NCBI GenBank assembly: GCA_024734555.1
Contig: JANPWX010000443.1
Coordinates: forward strand, 2,074,292 to 2,138,291
Direction of reading: 5' to 3'
Length of the DNA: 64,000 nt
DNA from: Trochalopteron elliotii
Lineage: Eukaryota; Chordata; Aves; Passeriformes; Leiothrichidae
Shown here: positions 11,701-23,300 of the stretch, piece by piece
How the letters are laid out: every line of letters begins with the position of its first letter
Numbering within the stretch: the stretch's first letter is position 1
Notes under the pieces: generated by a model
Databases searched by the model: none
Told to the model about the DNA's origin: nothing
Seen by the model: the letters and a program-made list of their open reading frames with translations, nothing else
Position numbers and translations under genes: made by a program

Positions 11701-13316
11701 ATTTAGTCGGTGCCACTGAGGCAGGGGGAGGAGGAAGCCACTCCCTGTGGTGGAGGGAGGGTGATTGTGCCAGGCAAGACGGTGGCAGGAAGGTGACACA
11801 GATAAGGCTCTGGCTCTCACCCCTCCTGACAGTGCTGGACTCTGCTGAGGAGTTTCCCCCTGGAATCCAAGCACCAATTTGTTCGAAAATCTATCACTGT
11901 CACCGAGGAATTGCAAAGCAGCAGCAGCAGCCGCCGCCGTTAGAGCTGACCCTGCAGGATTCTGTTCTTGCTGCTGGTGGAGGCAGATGTCTGACACACA
12001 AGAGCACACAATCAGCTGGCAAACAGCAGCCTCCAGCTCAGAAATCCTCCCTCAAAATCCCTGTGACAGTCCCCAATTTTTATGTTTAGCTTTATTAAGC
12101 AGTTTAATGTATTCATAGAGAATGAATGAGCAGCAGGTTGGGCAGTCGTCAGCCCGCACAACAGTAAAATCTGAATTAATTTCTCAATTAAAAAAAAAAA
12201 AAAAGGCAGAAGAAATGAGATAACAACAGGTTCATTAGTCTGCTCTGCTTCACTTGCAAATATTTGGAGTGAGGAACTGTACTTCAGGTAAAAATGCAGT
12301 GCTTTAACTCTTAGAGAGACTCCCCAGTGTGACAGCATGGCATGTCCCAAGGGACAGCAGCACCAAAGGAAAATCCAACACTATTTGAATTGATGGTTTG
12401 GAGCTTTTCCTGCCATAATCAAAAACAAGGAGCCAAAACTACTGGCTTTGTCAACAAGAAGTCCTTTTTTTCCTCAAGAGATTTACAGGCTGTTTTGGTA
12501 GATTTGAGTTTTTGATAGTTGAAATAAAGTTTTGATCAGCACCAAGGAGGAGCTTTCCAGAGGAGAGCAAAACCAGCCTGGCTCTTCCACGTGTTTCTGT
12601 TGAATCCCAAAATCCAACATTCCTTTCCCACATTCCTGATGGTCATTGGTGTCTGAGAAGCACTTCAAAAAGCCTTCTTAAAATTATGTCTGAGAATAAA
12701 GGGCTCGGATAGGCACCACTGTAAAGTGAAATAAGCTCATTTTAATGACTCAAGAACCAGTAAAAGGCCTCACTCTTGTTTTAGGACATTCCTTTACCAA
12801 TTACCCATTCACCTTCACACCCAGATTTAACTTAATTTAACCTAAATATTCTAGATTAACCTCATAAAATGCTTCTGAATACGTGTAACTTTCCTGCACT
12901 TTAAATATCTTTATTGCCAACTGTAATGCAGCCCTCAAGTATTTAAACTCTGCGGGAGTAAATTTGGACAGTCAGCAACATCAATATATCGACTAATAGT
13001 TACATTTTAATAACACTGGATGCATTAATACTGTCTTTAGTGATAACAATGTGGCCAAGAATAACATTTTTATTCCTTGCAGGCAGCTTGGGAGTGTGTA
13101 TATAACACCACTCTCTTTTCTGAGCTTTTATCAAAGCCAAGCTTGCAAAATCCTAATTACAGACCTGGGGAAGGCAGAAGAGGCTTTTTTGATTTCAAGG
13201 CAACACCTGTAAAATTAACTGCACGCCCTTTCAACAACATGGATATTTACCATTGATTATAAGAGATTCATATAAAACTGAAGAGTGATAATCATATTCA
13301 AACAATTTGTTGTTGC
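8787..13316. other. Unique non-coding sequence
   Basis: No recognisable gene. It contains an A17 run at 9309-9325, a 37-bp-period tandem duplication at 9397-9465, short TTTGA repeats near 9943-9960, a short CAG/CCG run near 11919-11940 and an A14 run near 12189-12204. The AT-rich part at 12930-13260 (TATATCGACTAATAGTTAC near 12985) resembles a conserved non-coding element in composition. The moderately GC-rich part at 10400-10700 has open frames on both strands but no protein-family resemblance. Confidence 0.6.
9397..9465. repeat. Diverged tandem duplication, 37-bp period
   Basis: Two 32-base copies, 9397-9428 and 9434-9465, both beginning ATTTTATAG and ending CAGCAAA, differ at about five positions. 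An older head-to-tail duplication. Confidence 0.75.
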
Positions 13317-13382
13317 CCATCCATCCATCCATCCATCCATCCATCCATCCATCCATCCATCCATCCATCCATCCATCCATCC
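13317..13382. repeat. (CCAT)n tetranucleotide microsatellite
   Basis: About sixteen uninterrupted CCAT units. Every frame is open because four bases times three gives a stop-free 12-base cycle. The same tetranucleotide in reverse complement forms the longer array at 59168-59420. Confidence 0.97.
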
Positions 13383-15780
13383 TTTCTTAACTCATTTTCT
13401 TCTCTATTCTACATCACTTACCAGTGGCTAAGAGGAAAAAAAAAATCCCAGGCATTGTCAAGCAATTCAGAAAGGGTGGTCAACACATTTACCATCTGGA
13501 GGCTTTTTTTCATGATAAAAAGATAGCAGAGGAGGCAATTTGGAATGTATTTAGTGCTTGAAATTAGGAAAAATATAGGAGGTTTATATTATTTTTATGT
13601 TCGTTTCAATGAAGCTTAAAGTAAAAGCCTTGAATTGGGAACAAAGCTCTGATATGAATCTTGGGTTGGGACATTTTATAGTTGACTCTGAGGTATGATC
13701 CTGAAAGCTCAAGTTGGGTGATTCATGTGGGCCTGCGAGGGATAAAACAATGAACACAGAAAAAATAGTAAAGAAAGCAAATGTTGGTTTCTGGTCAGTC
13801 TCCTGCCAGGGGCCTGGGGCTGGAATTAGCAGTGAAAGTCAGCCTGGTTGAATTTAAAAATTCAAAATTTTGAATTCTGAGTTCAAACTCAGGGTGTTTC
13901 TGCCCACGCTGAGTAACAAAACCAACCAACCCAAACCCACTCAATATTTAGTCACCTACAATGGTTGGAATGAGGGAAAGTGATGGATTTTCCCAACTGA
14001 TGGCACCAGGAGCAGGAGCTCCATGTGCAGCAATCTGGGACACCAACACCAACCTCATCTCCAGGATTTTGGAGTGGAATAAATGCAGAATTCCTTCTTT
14101 CACTCTGCTGCTCAGACTCTGTGGTTTGAGGCAAGCAGGGCTGGCAGTTTTGGGACAATATTTCCTGTGTGAGGTGGCTTTGAGTCCTTCAGCCTCAGGG
14201 TTTGAGATCCACCTGGATGCTCCTTGTCACTCATTCCCACTCCTTGTCTTCATCTGCACTCACCCACCTTCTTTCATGGGACAAAAAAGAGACTTTCTCA
14301 TCCCTACAATGCAATATTGCCTTTGTCATTTTGAAAAGTTTTCCCTAAAACCCAGGATTTACAGGATTCTCTAAATTAGAAGGAAGGAGGCAACAGTTTC
14401 TGTATGTTTTCTCTGAAGCTGAAATTTTAAAAGATTTTTTTTTTCCCTCTCCCATATGTTAAAAAGATTCCAGAGAAATCTAGCTTATCCCAAGCAATCT
14501 CTAATTAATGTGCAGTGGGTTAACTTCAAGTGATTCCAAGTTTAACAGTGCCTATGAGCAATGCTGAGAAATTACAGTGGGGTTTTTTTTCCAGTAGAAA
14601 TGTGAAATAATAGCTGCTCTATAAAACCCCCTCATCTCCACCACTCCCCACCTCATTTGTTTAAAGCCTGGTGGTTTTATGGCTTGTCTGCACCTCTCCT
14701 GGAATGGGACTAATAAGAGGAAACGATGTGACTTGTCCACTGCTTCCAGCATTAAAAAATCCCCTCGTGTTCCTGCTACAACATCCACAACGAGCACACG
14801 CCTTTAAAAAATACAACAGCAAATTAATCAAGAGCAAACACAAGTCTCTTCTGCCTAAGGGGTCTGTGGGAGATGGTAAATAATCAAAAGGAAGGCTACA
14901 GCTGATTTATATTTCTTTATGATGATCAAAGGCAAATGGACTCCAATTCAGCGAGGAATATAAATTCTGTGTGAAAACTCACTTTTTCTGCTGCATATAA
15001 AATTGAAAACCCTTCTCCACTGGGCTATATCTAGTTTAATATCCATTAGCTAATACTGCATGCCCTAAGGTTAGAAAAGGAGCAAAAATCCAATGGTGGA
15101 CTAGACACTGCAGAGAGTTTTTTTATGCTTTCCCCAAGTTTTATGTGTCTTTCTCGCTTCCTAGCTGGAGATTATTAGATTTTGAGAAATCCAACTTGTT
15201 TAAACAACTGTTGTTGCCACAAAGTTTCTTATACACAACCAGCTAATGAAGCATTGTCCTCTATTAAAAATAAATCAGCATCCAAAAAACCCCAAACCCA
15301 CCAACTCCCCAACCCTACCCTGAAACGTGTGGTGGCTTTGGTGACTTTTGGATGGTGGCAGAGGAGAGGGGAGTCCTGAGCCCCCACAGGATGCCAGCTG
15401 CAGGGATTTGGGGGTGGATCCATAGGCAGGATGATGGGATCTTGTTCATGGACTGATTACTGGGATGGAGGTTTGGGTCCTAGATTAAACAGCCTGGAAC
15501 AGCCAGCACAGCTCCAGAGAAGCCAAAAAGAGTTCTTTTTTAGACCTCAGTGATTTTATGGTTTTTAGATTTTGGGGGAAGTGGAAGGATGCTACTAAAC
15601 CTGATGATTAGAGAAAAATAAAACTGGTGAAATGGAAAGGTGCATCCTCCTCCAGTGCTGGATGTTGGTTTGGTTTAAAACTTTTATGACCAGGAAAACA
15701 AAGCCAAAATATTCCATAAAAGTTTCTACAACAGTTTCAAAAAGTTAAATAGTCTGTCCAATCTTTCACTATATTACACT
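13383..15780. other. Unique non-coding sequence
   Basis: No recognised gene or repeat copy. It holds an 18-base perfect palindrome at 13859-13876 (AATTCAAAATTTTGAATT). Open frames such as 13961-14374 are chance frames without a domain. Ends at the pyrimidine-rich edge of the assembly gap. Confidence 0.6.
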
Positions 15781-16258
15781 TCCTGTATCTCTCCTCTCCT
15801 CNNNNNNNNNNNNNNNNNNNNNNNNNNNNNNNNNNNNNNNNNNNNNNNNNNNNNNNNNNNNNNNNNNNNNNNNNNNNNNNNNNNNNNNNNNNNNNNNNNN
15901 NNNNNNNNNNNNNNNNNNNNNNNNNNNNNNNNNNNNNNNNNNNNNNNNNNNNNNNNNNNNNNNNNNNNNNNNNNNNNNNNNNNNNNNNNNNNNNNNNNNN
16001 NNNNNNNNNNNNNNNNNNNNNNNNNNNNNNNNNNNNNNNNNNNNNNNNNNNNNNNNNNNNNNNNNNNNNNNNNNNNNNNNNNNNNNNNNNNNNNNNNNNN
16101 NNNNNNNNNNNNNNNNNNNNNNNNNNNNNNNNNNNNNNNNNNNNNNNNNNNNNNNNNNNNNNNNNNNNNNNNNNNNNNNNNNNNNNNNNNNTTCTCTTCT
16201 CTTCTCTTCTCTCTTTTTTCTTTTCTCTTCTCTCTCTCTTCTCTTTCTTCTTTCCACT
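15781..16258. repeat. Polypyrimidine (CT-rich) repeat containing a 390-N assembly gap
   Basis: Bases 15802-16191 are N (390 positions). The left edge is TCTCCTCTCCTC and the right edge runs as TTCTC/TCTTT units to about 16258. The gap therefore sits inside a long CT/GA repeat that sequencing or assembly could not cross. Reading frames that cross it, giving Glu/Lys/Arg-rich peptides on the minus strand, are artefacts. Confidence 0.95.
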
Positions 16259-17082
16259 TTTCCTCCATATTCTATTTTCTATTTGAAATTTCTGATTTCT
16301 ACCCCTTTAATTCTTTTCTGCTCTATTTAACCTTAAACATCCAAAGACAAAAAATTTTCTACCAACACGTTTTTTTTCCAGGACCTCAAAGTCCTCTCTT
16401 TTTGCCAGCTTTACACCCTGCAGCATCTTGCAAGGCAGTGCTCTACTCCAAAATATTTCTGCAGCTTTTGAATGACATGAATTTTTAAATGGTACAAAAA
16501 CTATTTGAAGGGGGATTGGAATCATAGGAATATTTTTTATTTAGCTTTTAAGCTGTTTAGAAACAGAATTGCTCTTCTCTGATTTTGTTTCACCACTAAT
16601 AAAGGGATTATTTTGGTTTAGAAAGAAGAGGGTTGTGAGGTTGTATGAGGCAACCTGGCTGAATGGGATTCAAATCTTGATTATTTTTCACTATACACTG
16701 AAAATTGTGTGTTTGAGAATTAAAAGTCTAGGCAATTCACTGGACAGGGAATTATGCTGAATGAGGTCAAGGGATCTTCAAAATTAGAGCTTCACAATCC
16801 AAGATGTGAATGTTTTTGTCATAAAACTTTCCCCAACACTGTTGTCAGTCCATCCTTTTTAAGAGGGTGACATTTATCAGAAGTCACTGCATTGCCCTTA
16901 TTCTGCTCCCTCCAAAATCAACTGGTTTTTCACTTGGATTGGAAACAGACCAAGGAAAATTCAGGGTGCTCCTGAAGAATCTCATCTGCAACATGTATGG
17001 GGGTTTCCAAGAACTTATCAGTGGATCAGAGACTTGATTGGATTTGAAACCTCCAAGCAAAGAATCATCAAGTGAAACCCTT
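16259..17082. other. Unique AT-rich non-coding sequence
   Basis: No gene or repeat recognised between the pyrimidine tract and the next CR1 tail. It is AT-rich, with short chance frames only. Confidence 0.6.
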
Positions 17083-17176
17083 CTAGTGGATGGTGCCATG
17101 GTAGAGGTTTGGAATGAGATGATCTTTGAACATCTTCAAAGACCTTCAAACCCAACTGTTCTGTGCTTCTGTGAAA
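17083..17176 (+). mobile_element. CR1 LINE 3' end, short and diverged
   Basis: The order CTAGTGGATGGTGCCATGG near 17083, GTTTGGAATGAGATGATCTT near 17107, then CCTTCAAACCCAACTGTTCT near 17143 and TTCTGTGAAA matches the last hundred bases of CR1, although diverged. Sense orientation, strongly 5'-truncated, no coding capacity. Confidence 0.75.
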
Positions 17177-17760
17177 TTTATGAGCACAAATGCATTAAGT
17201 GTTTAAAATTCCTGTGCAGGAAAAGCATGGAAACCATCCAGGCTGGACAACCACAGCCTTCAGCTCCAGGGTTCAGTTGCCAATAGCACTGTGCATATTT
17301 AATCAAGTGCACTATTGTTTCTAGTGCCTCATTTAAATTCCTCAATTAATTAAAAAAAATCATAAATAACTCTTATAGAATTGTTCTGTCCCTGCCAAGA
17401 ATAATTAAAACAATTTAGCAGAATGAACCTCCTAATTGTCCGTGTTCAGCATTCCTAATTCACCATAAAGCTGGATGCTCCTACAGGGAGCAAGTCCCTG
17501 ACATATCTGCTGTAGTTTATATTTTTCTGGATGAAACTTGGAGCACTTTGCTCATATCTTCTCTGACCTTCCAGGGATTGTCTCACATGCTTTTTCAACA
17601 AATTAAAGACTTTGTTTTTGCCCAGTCTGTGTTTACAACAGATCCATTTCTCCATGAGATATTAGTTGGTTCATCTTCTCCCTCTTTCATTTTTCATGCT
17701 TTAGGAGCAATGAAAGTGGGAACAGTGACTGGATGTGAAAAAATAACCTCCTTTAGGAGG
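17177..17760. other. Unique non-coding sequence between CR1 and LTR
   Basis: Nothing recognised. It ends directly at the TG start of the LTR at 17761; the last five bases (GGAGG) are the probable left target duplication. Confidence 0.6.
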
Positions 17761-18392
17761 TGTCTTGGGTTTTGTAACCAAAAAAAAAAAAAAGTTTATT
17801 CTATTCCATCTGTTGGAACCTGGTTGGGGAGGTGTTTTTTCTTTATCTGTTGTAACTCCAGGAGGGAGGGGGGGGACTGCCTTTGTGATAACAAGCCAGC
17901 TGTTAAAACTGGGTGGGGCATTGTTTCTTATCTCTGTTCACCCTCCCATTACCTCCATGGGGATGTCTTCTGTTAATGGGCCATCAAGGCTCACCAATGA
18001 CATCACACATGACATCATCCCATTGTCAGATGCTCCACCCAGGGAGGAGGAGCCAAACAGTTTCCACCCAGATAAAAAGGAGCCACGAGTGTCACCAGTC
18101 ATCCAGTGTTCCCACAGGACTCCCAAAAGAAGACCAGTCCCATCTCTGGACCCTTTTCTCTACAGGAGCATCTCTACTTCCAACAGGACCCCATCTGCCA
18201 CTCCAGGAGGGCTTACTTTGGATTGTTTCCAACACCCTGACCAACAGGGTGTGAGGTTGTATTCTGACTCTGTCAGTGGTCTTTTGTATTATTGCATTTA
18301 CTTTATTTTACTACTTCTTTTTTTTTTTTTCTTCCTATAAAATTGTATTTCTGACTTGGAGTGACTACTGGTTTTTCTTTCAAACCACTACA
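17761..18392 (+). mobile_element. Solo LTR of an endogenous retrovirus, 632 bp
   Basis: The element begins TGTCTTGGGTTT and ends AAACCACTACA, an imperfect terminal inverted repeat with the TG...CA ends of an LTR. The flanks are GGAGG (17756-17760) and AGAGG (18393-18397), a 5-bp duplication with one mismatch, the size usual for ERVL-type elements. The inside has promoter order: CCAAT at 17994-17998, two TGACATCA words at 17998-18005 and 18010-18017, and a TATA-like GATAAAAAGG at 18071-18080. The rest would be R and U5. No partner LTR or internal region is seen nearby, so it is a solo LTR. The frames at 17765-18340 and 17913-18254 lie inside it and are not genes. Confidence 0.85.
17994..18080 (+). 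promoter_or_regulatory. LTR U3 promoter: CCAAT, paired CRE-like sites, TATA
   Basis: Within the LTR, CCAAT (17994) overlaps the first TGACATCA (17998), a second TGACATCA starts 12 bp later (18010), and GATAAAAAGG lies at 18071. TGACATCA differs from the CREB/ATF site TGACGTCA by one base, the change expected from CpG decay. This is a coherent RNA polymerase II core promoter, with a predicted start near 18100. Whether it is active in the host is unknown. Confidence 0.6.
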
Positions 18393-18397
18393 AGAGG

Positions 18398-20104
18398 TTA
18401 TCATAAAAAATGTGTTACTTCAAAGACACAAATGTCCCAAAAAATGAGATATTCAGAAAGCTGGTCTCAAAATGCAAGATATTGTCTAATTGTCATCAGG
18501 AGCCCTGGAATGGAGATCCCTGACTGCTTGGGCTATGCAAAGGGTGTTGAAGGTGGCATCTGCCAGTGCCTTGGAGGAGCAATATCTGCAGGAATGGTGA
18601 CCAATACCCAAGGAGAGAATTTCCTGTAAGACTGGAGCTATTTTAACTTCCTTTTAACCTGTGCCTTCTCAAATGGCTCCTGACAAGTGCCTGTAAATAA
18701 AGCATGAACTACCTGAGGTCGAGGGGAAAATTATTGATTGCAGGGACTTTTGTGTCTGATCCTCATCCTGCTGCTCTCCAACCCCTTCCAAAAATGGCTC
18801 CAGCCACAAATCCCAGGAGCAGCAGCCGTGGTCAGCAAAGGGAAGGCACTCAAAGGGAAAAACAGGGGAGAACTCACTGTCCTCTGAGGAGTTTGGACAA
18901 ATTTCCACCTTGTGTGCCCTACCCAGGGCAAAATTGCCTCCATTGGCAATAATTCTGCTGTTCTAAACCAATCTAAATATAATATAATATTAAAAAAAAT
19001 CATATAAACCACGTTTTAAAGAACACAGAACGTTGTCTCTTTATAGATTTTTGCTGCTTGTAGACAACAATTTATTGAATACCTAAGATTTATTTTGGGT
19101 TTTTTTTTGATTTCTGACCTATTTTGTCTCCTTTTCATGGGACATCTCAAAATTAGCAGATTTTATCAGTCCAATATTTCAACAATTTCCATGGTGCAGA
19201 GGAACCCCTTAGCAAAATGATACTAAAAGACCTCAAAATGTTATTTTGTATCTCGATCATAAAATCAGTTTTTCTTTGGTTTCCATTTTAGTACCCTTTT
19301 TTAAAAATGATGAACTGGACATTTCTGCCTACAAATCCTTCAGCTTCCTCGAGGTAATTTGGCATCACATTTTGGGGAAAAAAAAGTGGGTTCAAGGGCA
19401 TCATTTAGGAAAATGTCACGCAATCAAGAGTCATCAAGTCCATCTCTCTTCCCTAAGACCTGATCAGCTAAATATCCTTCCTTGTTTATGGAACTCCTAC
19501 TTCCCAGAAATTCTGTAATGCCTGAGCAGAATAATCTTCCCCATGATTTAATCTTGATACCTCTCATCCTGACACAACAAACAAGGGTTTTTTCCCTTCT
19601 TTTCGAGAGCATAAAAAAATAGTGATTCAGCATGGTTGGTTTTTTTTAAACGTTTTTTATTTTTTGCCTGCTTTAGGAAAGGGTAATGCAGATGATGAAT
19701 GGGAACACTCAGTGGTAGAAGAGAAATGATTTGCACTTAGTGCTTGAAATGTGTGAATCGTAGCACTGTATAAACACCAAAAGAAAAAAAAATTTAGATG
19801 AAATATAAAACACTGAGCCAGTGTTGCTGCTTTAACCTCTGTCAGACATCCCCCATATTTTTTGCTACCCATGAAGCATTTGCAAACAGGTTTTCTGTGC
19901 ACTAAGACCACCTTTGTTTTAAAATCCATATTAAAAATCAATTAATTTAGGAAAAAAACGGACCTCATGACTTAAATCCTGTGTGTCATCTCACGATGGG
20001 AATGTTACAGTTTGGAGGAGCTTTAAGGTATTTATTGTTTTTTATTCTAGAGTCCATCCTCAAGGATAAGCAAAACCTCAACCTTGACCTGATAGTTCTT
20101 TGGA
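18398..20104. other. Unique non-coding sequence
   Basis: No gene or repeat copy recognised. It contains AT-rich runs (near 18970-19000) and T-rich stretches. Overlapping open frames at 18669-19012 on both strands have no family resemblance. Confidence 0.6.
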
Positions 20105-20373
20105 TTGGGAATGGAGATGTTTAAATGGTTTTAAACTGAAAAAGGCAGGTTTAGATGGGATATTGGTAAGGAATTCCTCCCTGTGAGGGTGGGGAGGCCC
20201 TGGAATAAAATTCCTAGAGAAGCTGTGGTTGCCCCTGGATCCCTGGAAATGTCCAAGGCCAGGCTGGAGCAGCCTGGGATAGTGAAAGGTGTCCCTGCCA
20301 TGGCAGGGGTGGCACTGGAGGAGATTTAAGGTCCCTTCCAGCCCAAACCATTCTATGATTCCATGATTTCATA
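20105..20373 (+). mobile_element. CR1 LINE 3' end with octamer tail
   Basis: Among the longer CR1 3' ends in the window. It runs from TTTTAAACTGAAAAAGGCAG near 20130 through CCTCCCTGTGAGGGTGGGGA near 20176, GGCCAGGCTGGAGCAGCCTG near 20257 and TCCCTTCCAGCCCAAACCAT near 20332. It finishes in three tail octamers: ATTCTATG (20350), ATTCCATG (20358) and ATTTCATA (20366). Sense orientation, 5'-truncated, non-coding. Confidence 0.93.
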
Positions 20374-23300
20374 CAAATGTGCTGCACACTCAGCAATGTG
20401 GAGATTCCACCAGCCTTTTCCAAGGGAAACCACACCCCCAGACAGCACTCCCCACAGAGGAACACCAGGCAGGTCTGATGAAAGTGTGTTTCAGTGGGAA
20501 ACATCTCCAGAGACACAATGCAGGTGTTTTATCATCATACTTGGGAATTCAGAGACCCTGAGCCCATCTCCTCCTGCAGTAAACACTGTTAGCCCCAGCC
20601 ACAACCCCCCAGGCTTTAATCCTTTCATTCATCCCCTGCTAATGTACAACCAGCTCGCCCCCTTCCCAGCACAAACCCCTCTTTATATTTTGAGATGCCC
20701 TCAAATCTGTTTTGGTGTTGATTTTTTATTTATGCAGCTTTTGATAATATCATTTATCACCTGTTTGTGAGGAACAGCCACCTGGTCCCACTGGGGAGCA
20801 TGGATCCCACTGCTGCATGGATGACAGATCCTGGAGAAAATCTTGGAGACCTTAAAAGCAGCAGCAGCTTCCCATGTATTTCTGGCTGCTTTTTGTTCCC
20901 AATAAGATGCTGTGACTCTGGGGTCAGGGCTCAGAACCTCACTGATTTTTATCCTCATTTCCCCCATTTGGCACATTTTTTTCTCCAAAACCCCAATTTG
21001 ATATTTTTCTCAAGGGCTTTAACAGAGTGGATCCACCTGGGAAACGTTGTAGGAAGAGAATTTAATGGCTCAGCCTTCAAACCAGGCTGCTTTTGTGTTG
21101 GGGAGGGGGAGATGCAGATGTGCACACAGATACAGCTTCACAAAGGGATGCAATCACTAAACAGAAAGCCAGGAATATTTCTAACAAAACTCTTTCTGTG
21201 CCTCAGCTTTATTATCAGTGAGGAGAATTTTTTGTTATTTGTATGTATTATGTTTCATTCCCCTAATGATTAAAATGTATTCTTCTTCAACTACTTCCTT
21301 TTTTTAAAAAAAATTTATTTGAAAATGGGCCTCTAATACTTGCAAATTCTTAAACATTTATGGATAAACCCATGAATCTGCAAACACTTGCAGATTTCCC
21401 CTGACAGCTTGAATTCCTATATTAAACCTCATCTGGTAACTGCAAGTGTCAAAATTATTCCTGGTGTGCTGAATCAGCCTAACTTTGTCATTGCATCCAA
21501 GAGAAGTGGAAAATTAAAGTGGATTTTATTGCTTCATAGCTTGATACATGAAAATGCATGTACAACTGAACAGCACATACAAAATTATAATTTAAAATTA
21601 CATTCATATATGTCCTCTGGAGAGTTTTGTGTGTCACTAGGCAGGTAGAGACAGTCTTCCTCAGTAACCACTATTATTTATTGATTTTTTTTAATACTTC
21701 AAAAAAACCCAAAAAACAAAACCAACAACAACAACAACAAAAACCAAAAAAAAAAAAAAAAAAAAACCCCAAAAAAACCAAAAAAAAACCCCAAAAAAAC
21801 CCAACACCCAACTGTGGTGTTATGTCCAGGAATCACGTTGAATATTTCCTAAAATTTCTAATGAGAAACAGTGAAATGTCAGAAAAAGAATGAAAGATGG
21901 AGAATTTCCTTTTCATGCCACCATGTGAATATTGGTGATTCCTCTCTTCCAAGCTGTTAAAATTCCTTAAAATCTGACGTGAGTGAAAGCTATTAATGTT
22001 CTTTTAATTAATACAAATAAAATGCTTTTGGGGAATCACAAAGCTCAAAACAGTCAAATATCAGATATTCCATTATTTGTGCTTCTGACATGTTGTGTAT
22101 ATGTTTAATATTTTATTCCCGGAACCATTTCATCTCCTCTCCTTATCTCCTTCTCCCAGTCTCTCAGATGAATGTCAGTGAAATAAAATGCATTTTAAAG
22201 CATTGTGAAGTTTCCACAATAATCTTCCTCCGACCATCCCTTGGGAACCTTTTTTTTTTTTTTTTTTGTTGGTATGTTCAGTGGTAGCGATAGGAAAGGG
22301 GAGAAAAAAAAAATAAAACATTTTCCAATGCTATTTTTGAGCTTCTTTTCGCCTTCCCCACTCCCTGGGGCCAGCTTGTGCTTTGCCTTCTCTGTTCTTT
22401 CTCACTTGGCCTGAATCTCCTGCCATTTGTCTTGGCTTCCACCAGTGCAATGAGGCTGCCCTCTGATTCCAGATTTGCTTCAGATCCAAGGAAATGGGGA
22501 AATTTCTGCACCAGAACTTGGGGCTTGATGAGACTTAGGAATATTATTTATGTCAGCCCACGTTCCTCTGATCCTAGAACTGATATCGGTCTCTTGCACC
22601 AAGGGTACTCCTGTGGTTTTAGGTGGGGGAAAAAAATCTTCCATACTCCTTTATTATCCTTTATCGACTGGTTGTTTGTGTGGAGAATGGTTTGGAGAAG
22701 ATTCTGATCATTCCATTTTTCTCTTGGTGTCTCACAGAATAATCTCTGCTCGTTCTCTGGTGGCCCCAGGCCTCAGAGAGAACCTGAAGGCCTGAGCGGA
22801 GCAACCCAGCTCCCCCTGGTTGTTTCTCTTTCACAGCATTCCCAACAAGTGTGAAACACCAAACAGCGCTCAAACCTCGCTTTTCCTGAGGTGAACCATT
22901 CAGGGTGAGCTCCTGCTGGGAAGGAATTGTGCCTTGGGCTCTCCATCAAAACCTCCTTGTCGGTTTTTGTCTGTGTAATGCGCTTTTTACATCCCTGCAG
23001 CCCGGCGAGCGAGGGAGCTTCACAGGGAGGTCTGGTTCCACCAAGCAATCAAAGCTTTTTGAGGCGACTTTTTTGGGGAGTGATTGCCTCAATTTCCACT
23101 CCTCAGAAAGCCCTGGGGCGGCTCATTGAGTGCTCTCATTAAGGCCTAAAGCGCACATCAGCATGACACTGAATTAGGGCTTTTTGTTTGGGTGTTTGGA
23201 GGTAGACACAAAGTTCTGGCCGAAAAAGCCGCTTTTCCCAAAGCCCAGATTTCAGCAGAATGAGGGGGCTCTGGAAATCTGAAGGCAAAATTTCTCAAGG

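Noticed and set aside
11919..11941. CAG/CCG trinucleotide run that could encode Gln-Pro repeats
   Set aside because: Only four CAG and three CCG units, in a frame without other coding support.
13317..13382. CRISPR-like regular repetition
   Set aside because: Units are 4 bp with no spacers: a microsatellite in a vertebrate genome.
15769..16268. Glu/Arg/Lys-rich minus-strand frames
   Set aside because: They read through 390 Ns and flanking CT repeat.
17765..18340. 191-codon frame
   Set aside because: Lies entirely inside the LTR at 17761-18392; starts in its A run and ends in its T run.
20767..21273. 168-codon frame
   Set aside because: No recognisable domain, no exon-like splice context; frames of this size are expected by chance in 64 kb over six frames.
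22980..23130. Possible CpG island or promoter
   Set aside because: A handful of CpGs only, too short and not GC-rich enough.
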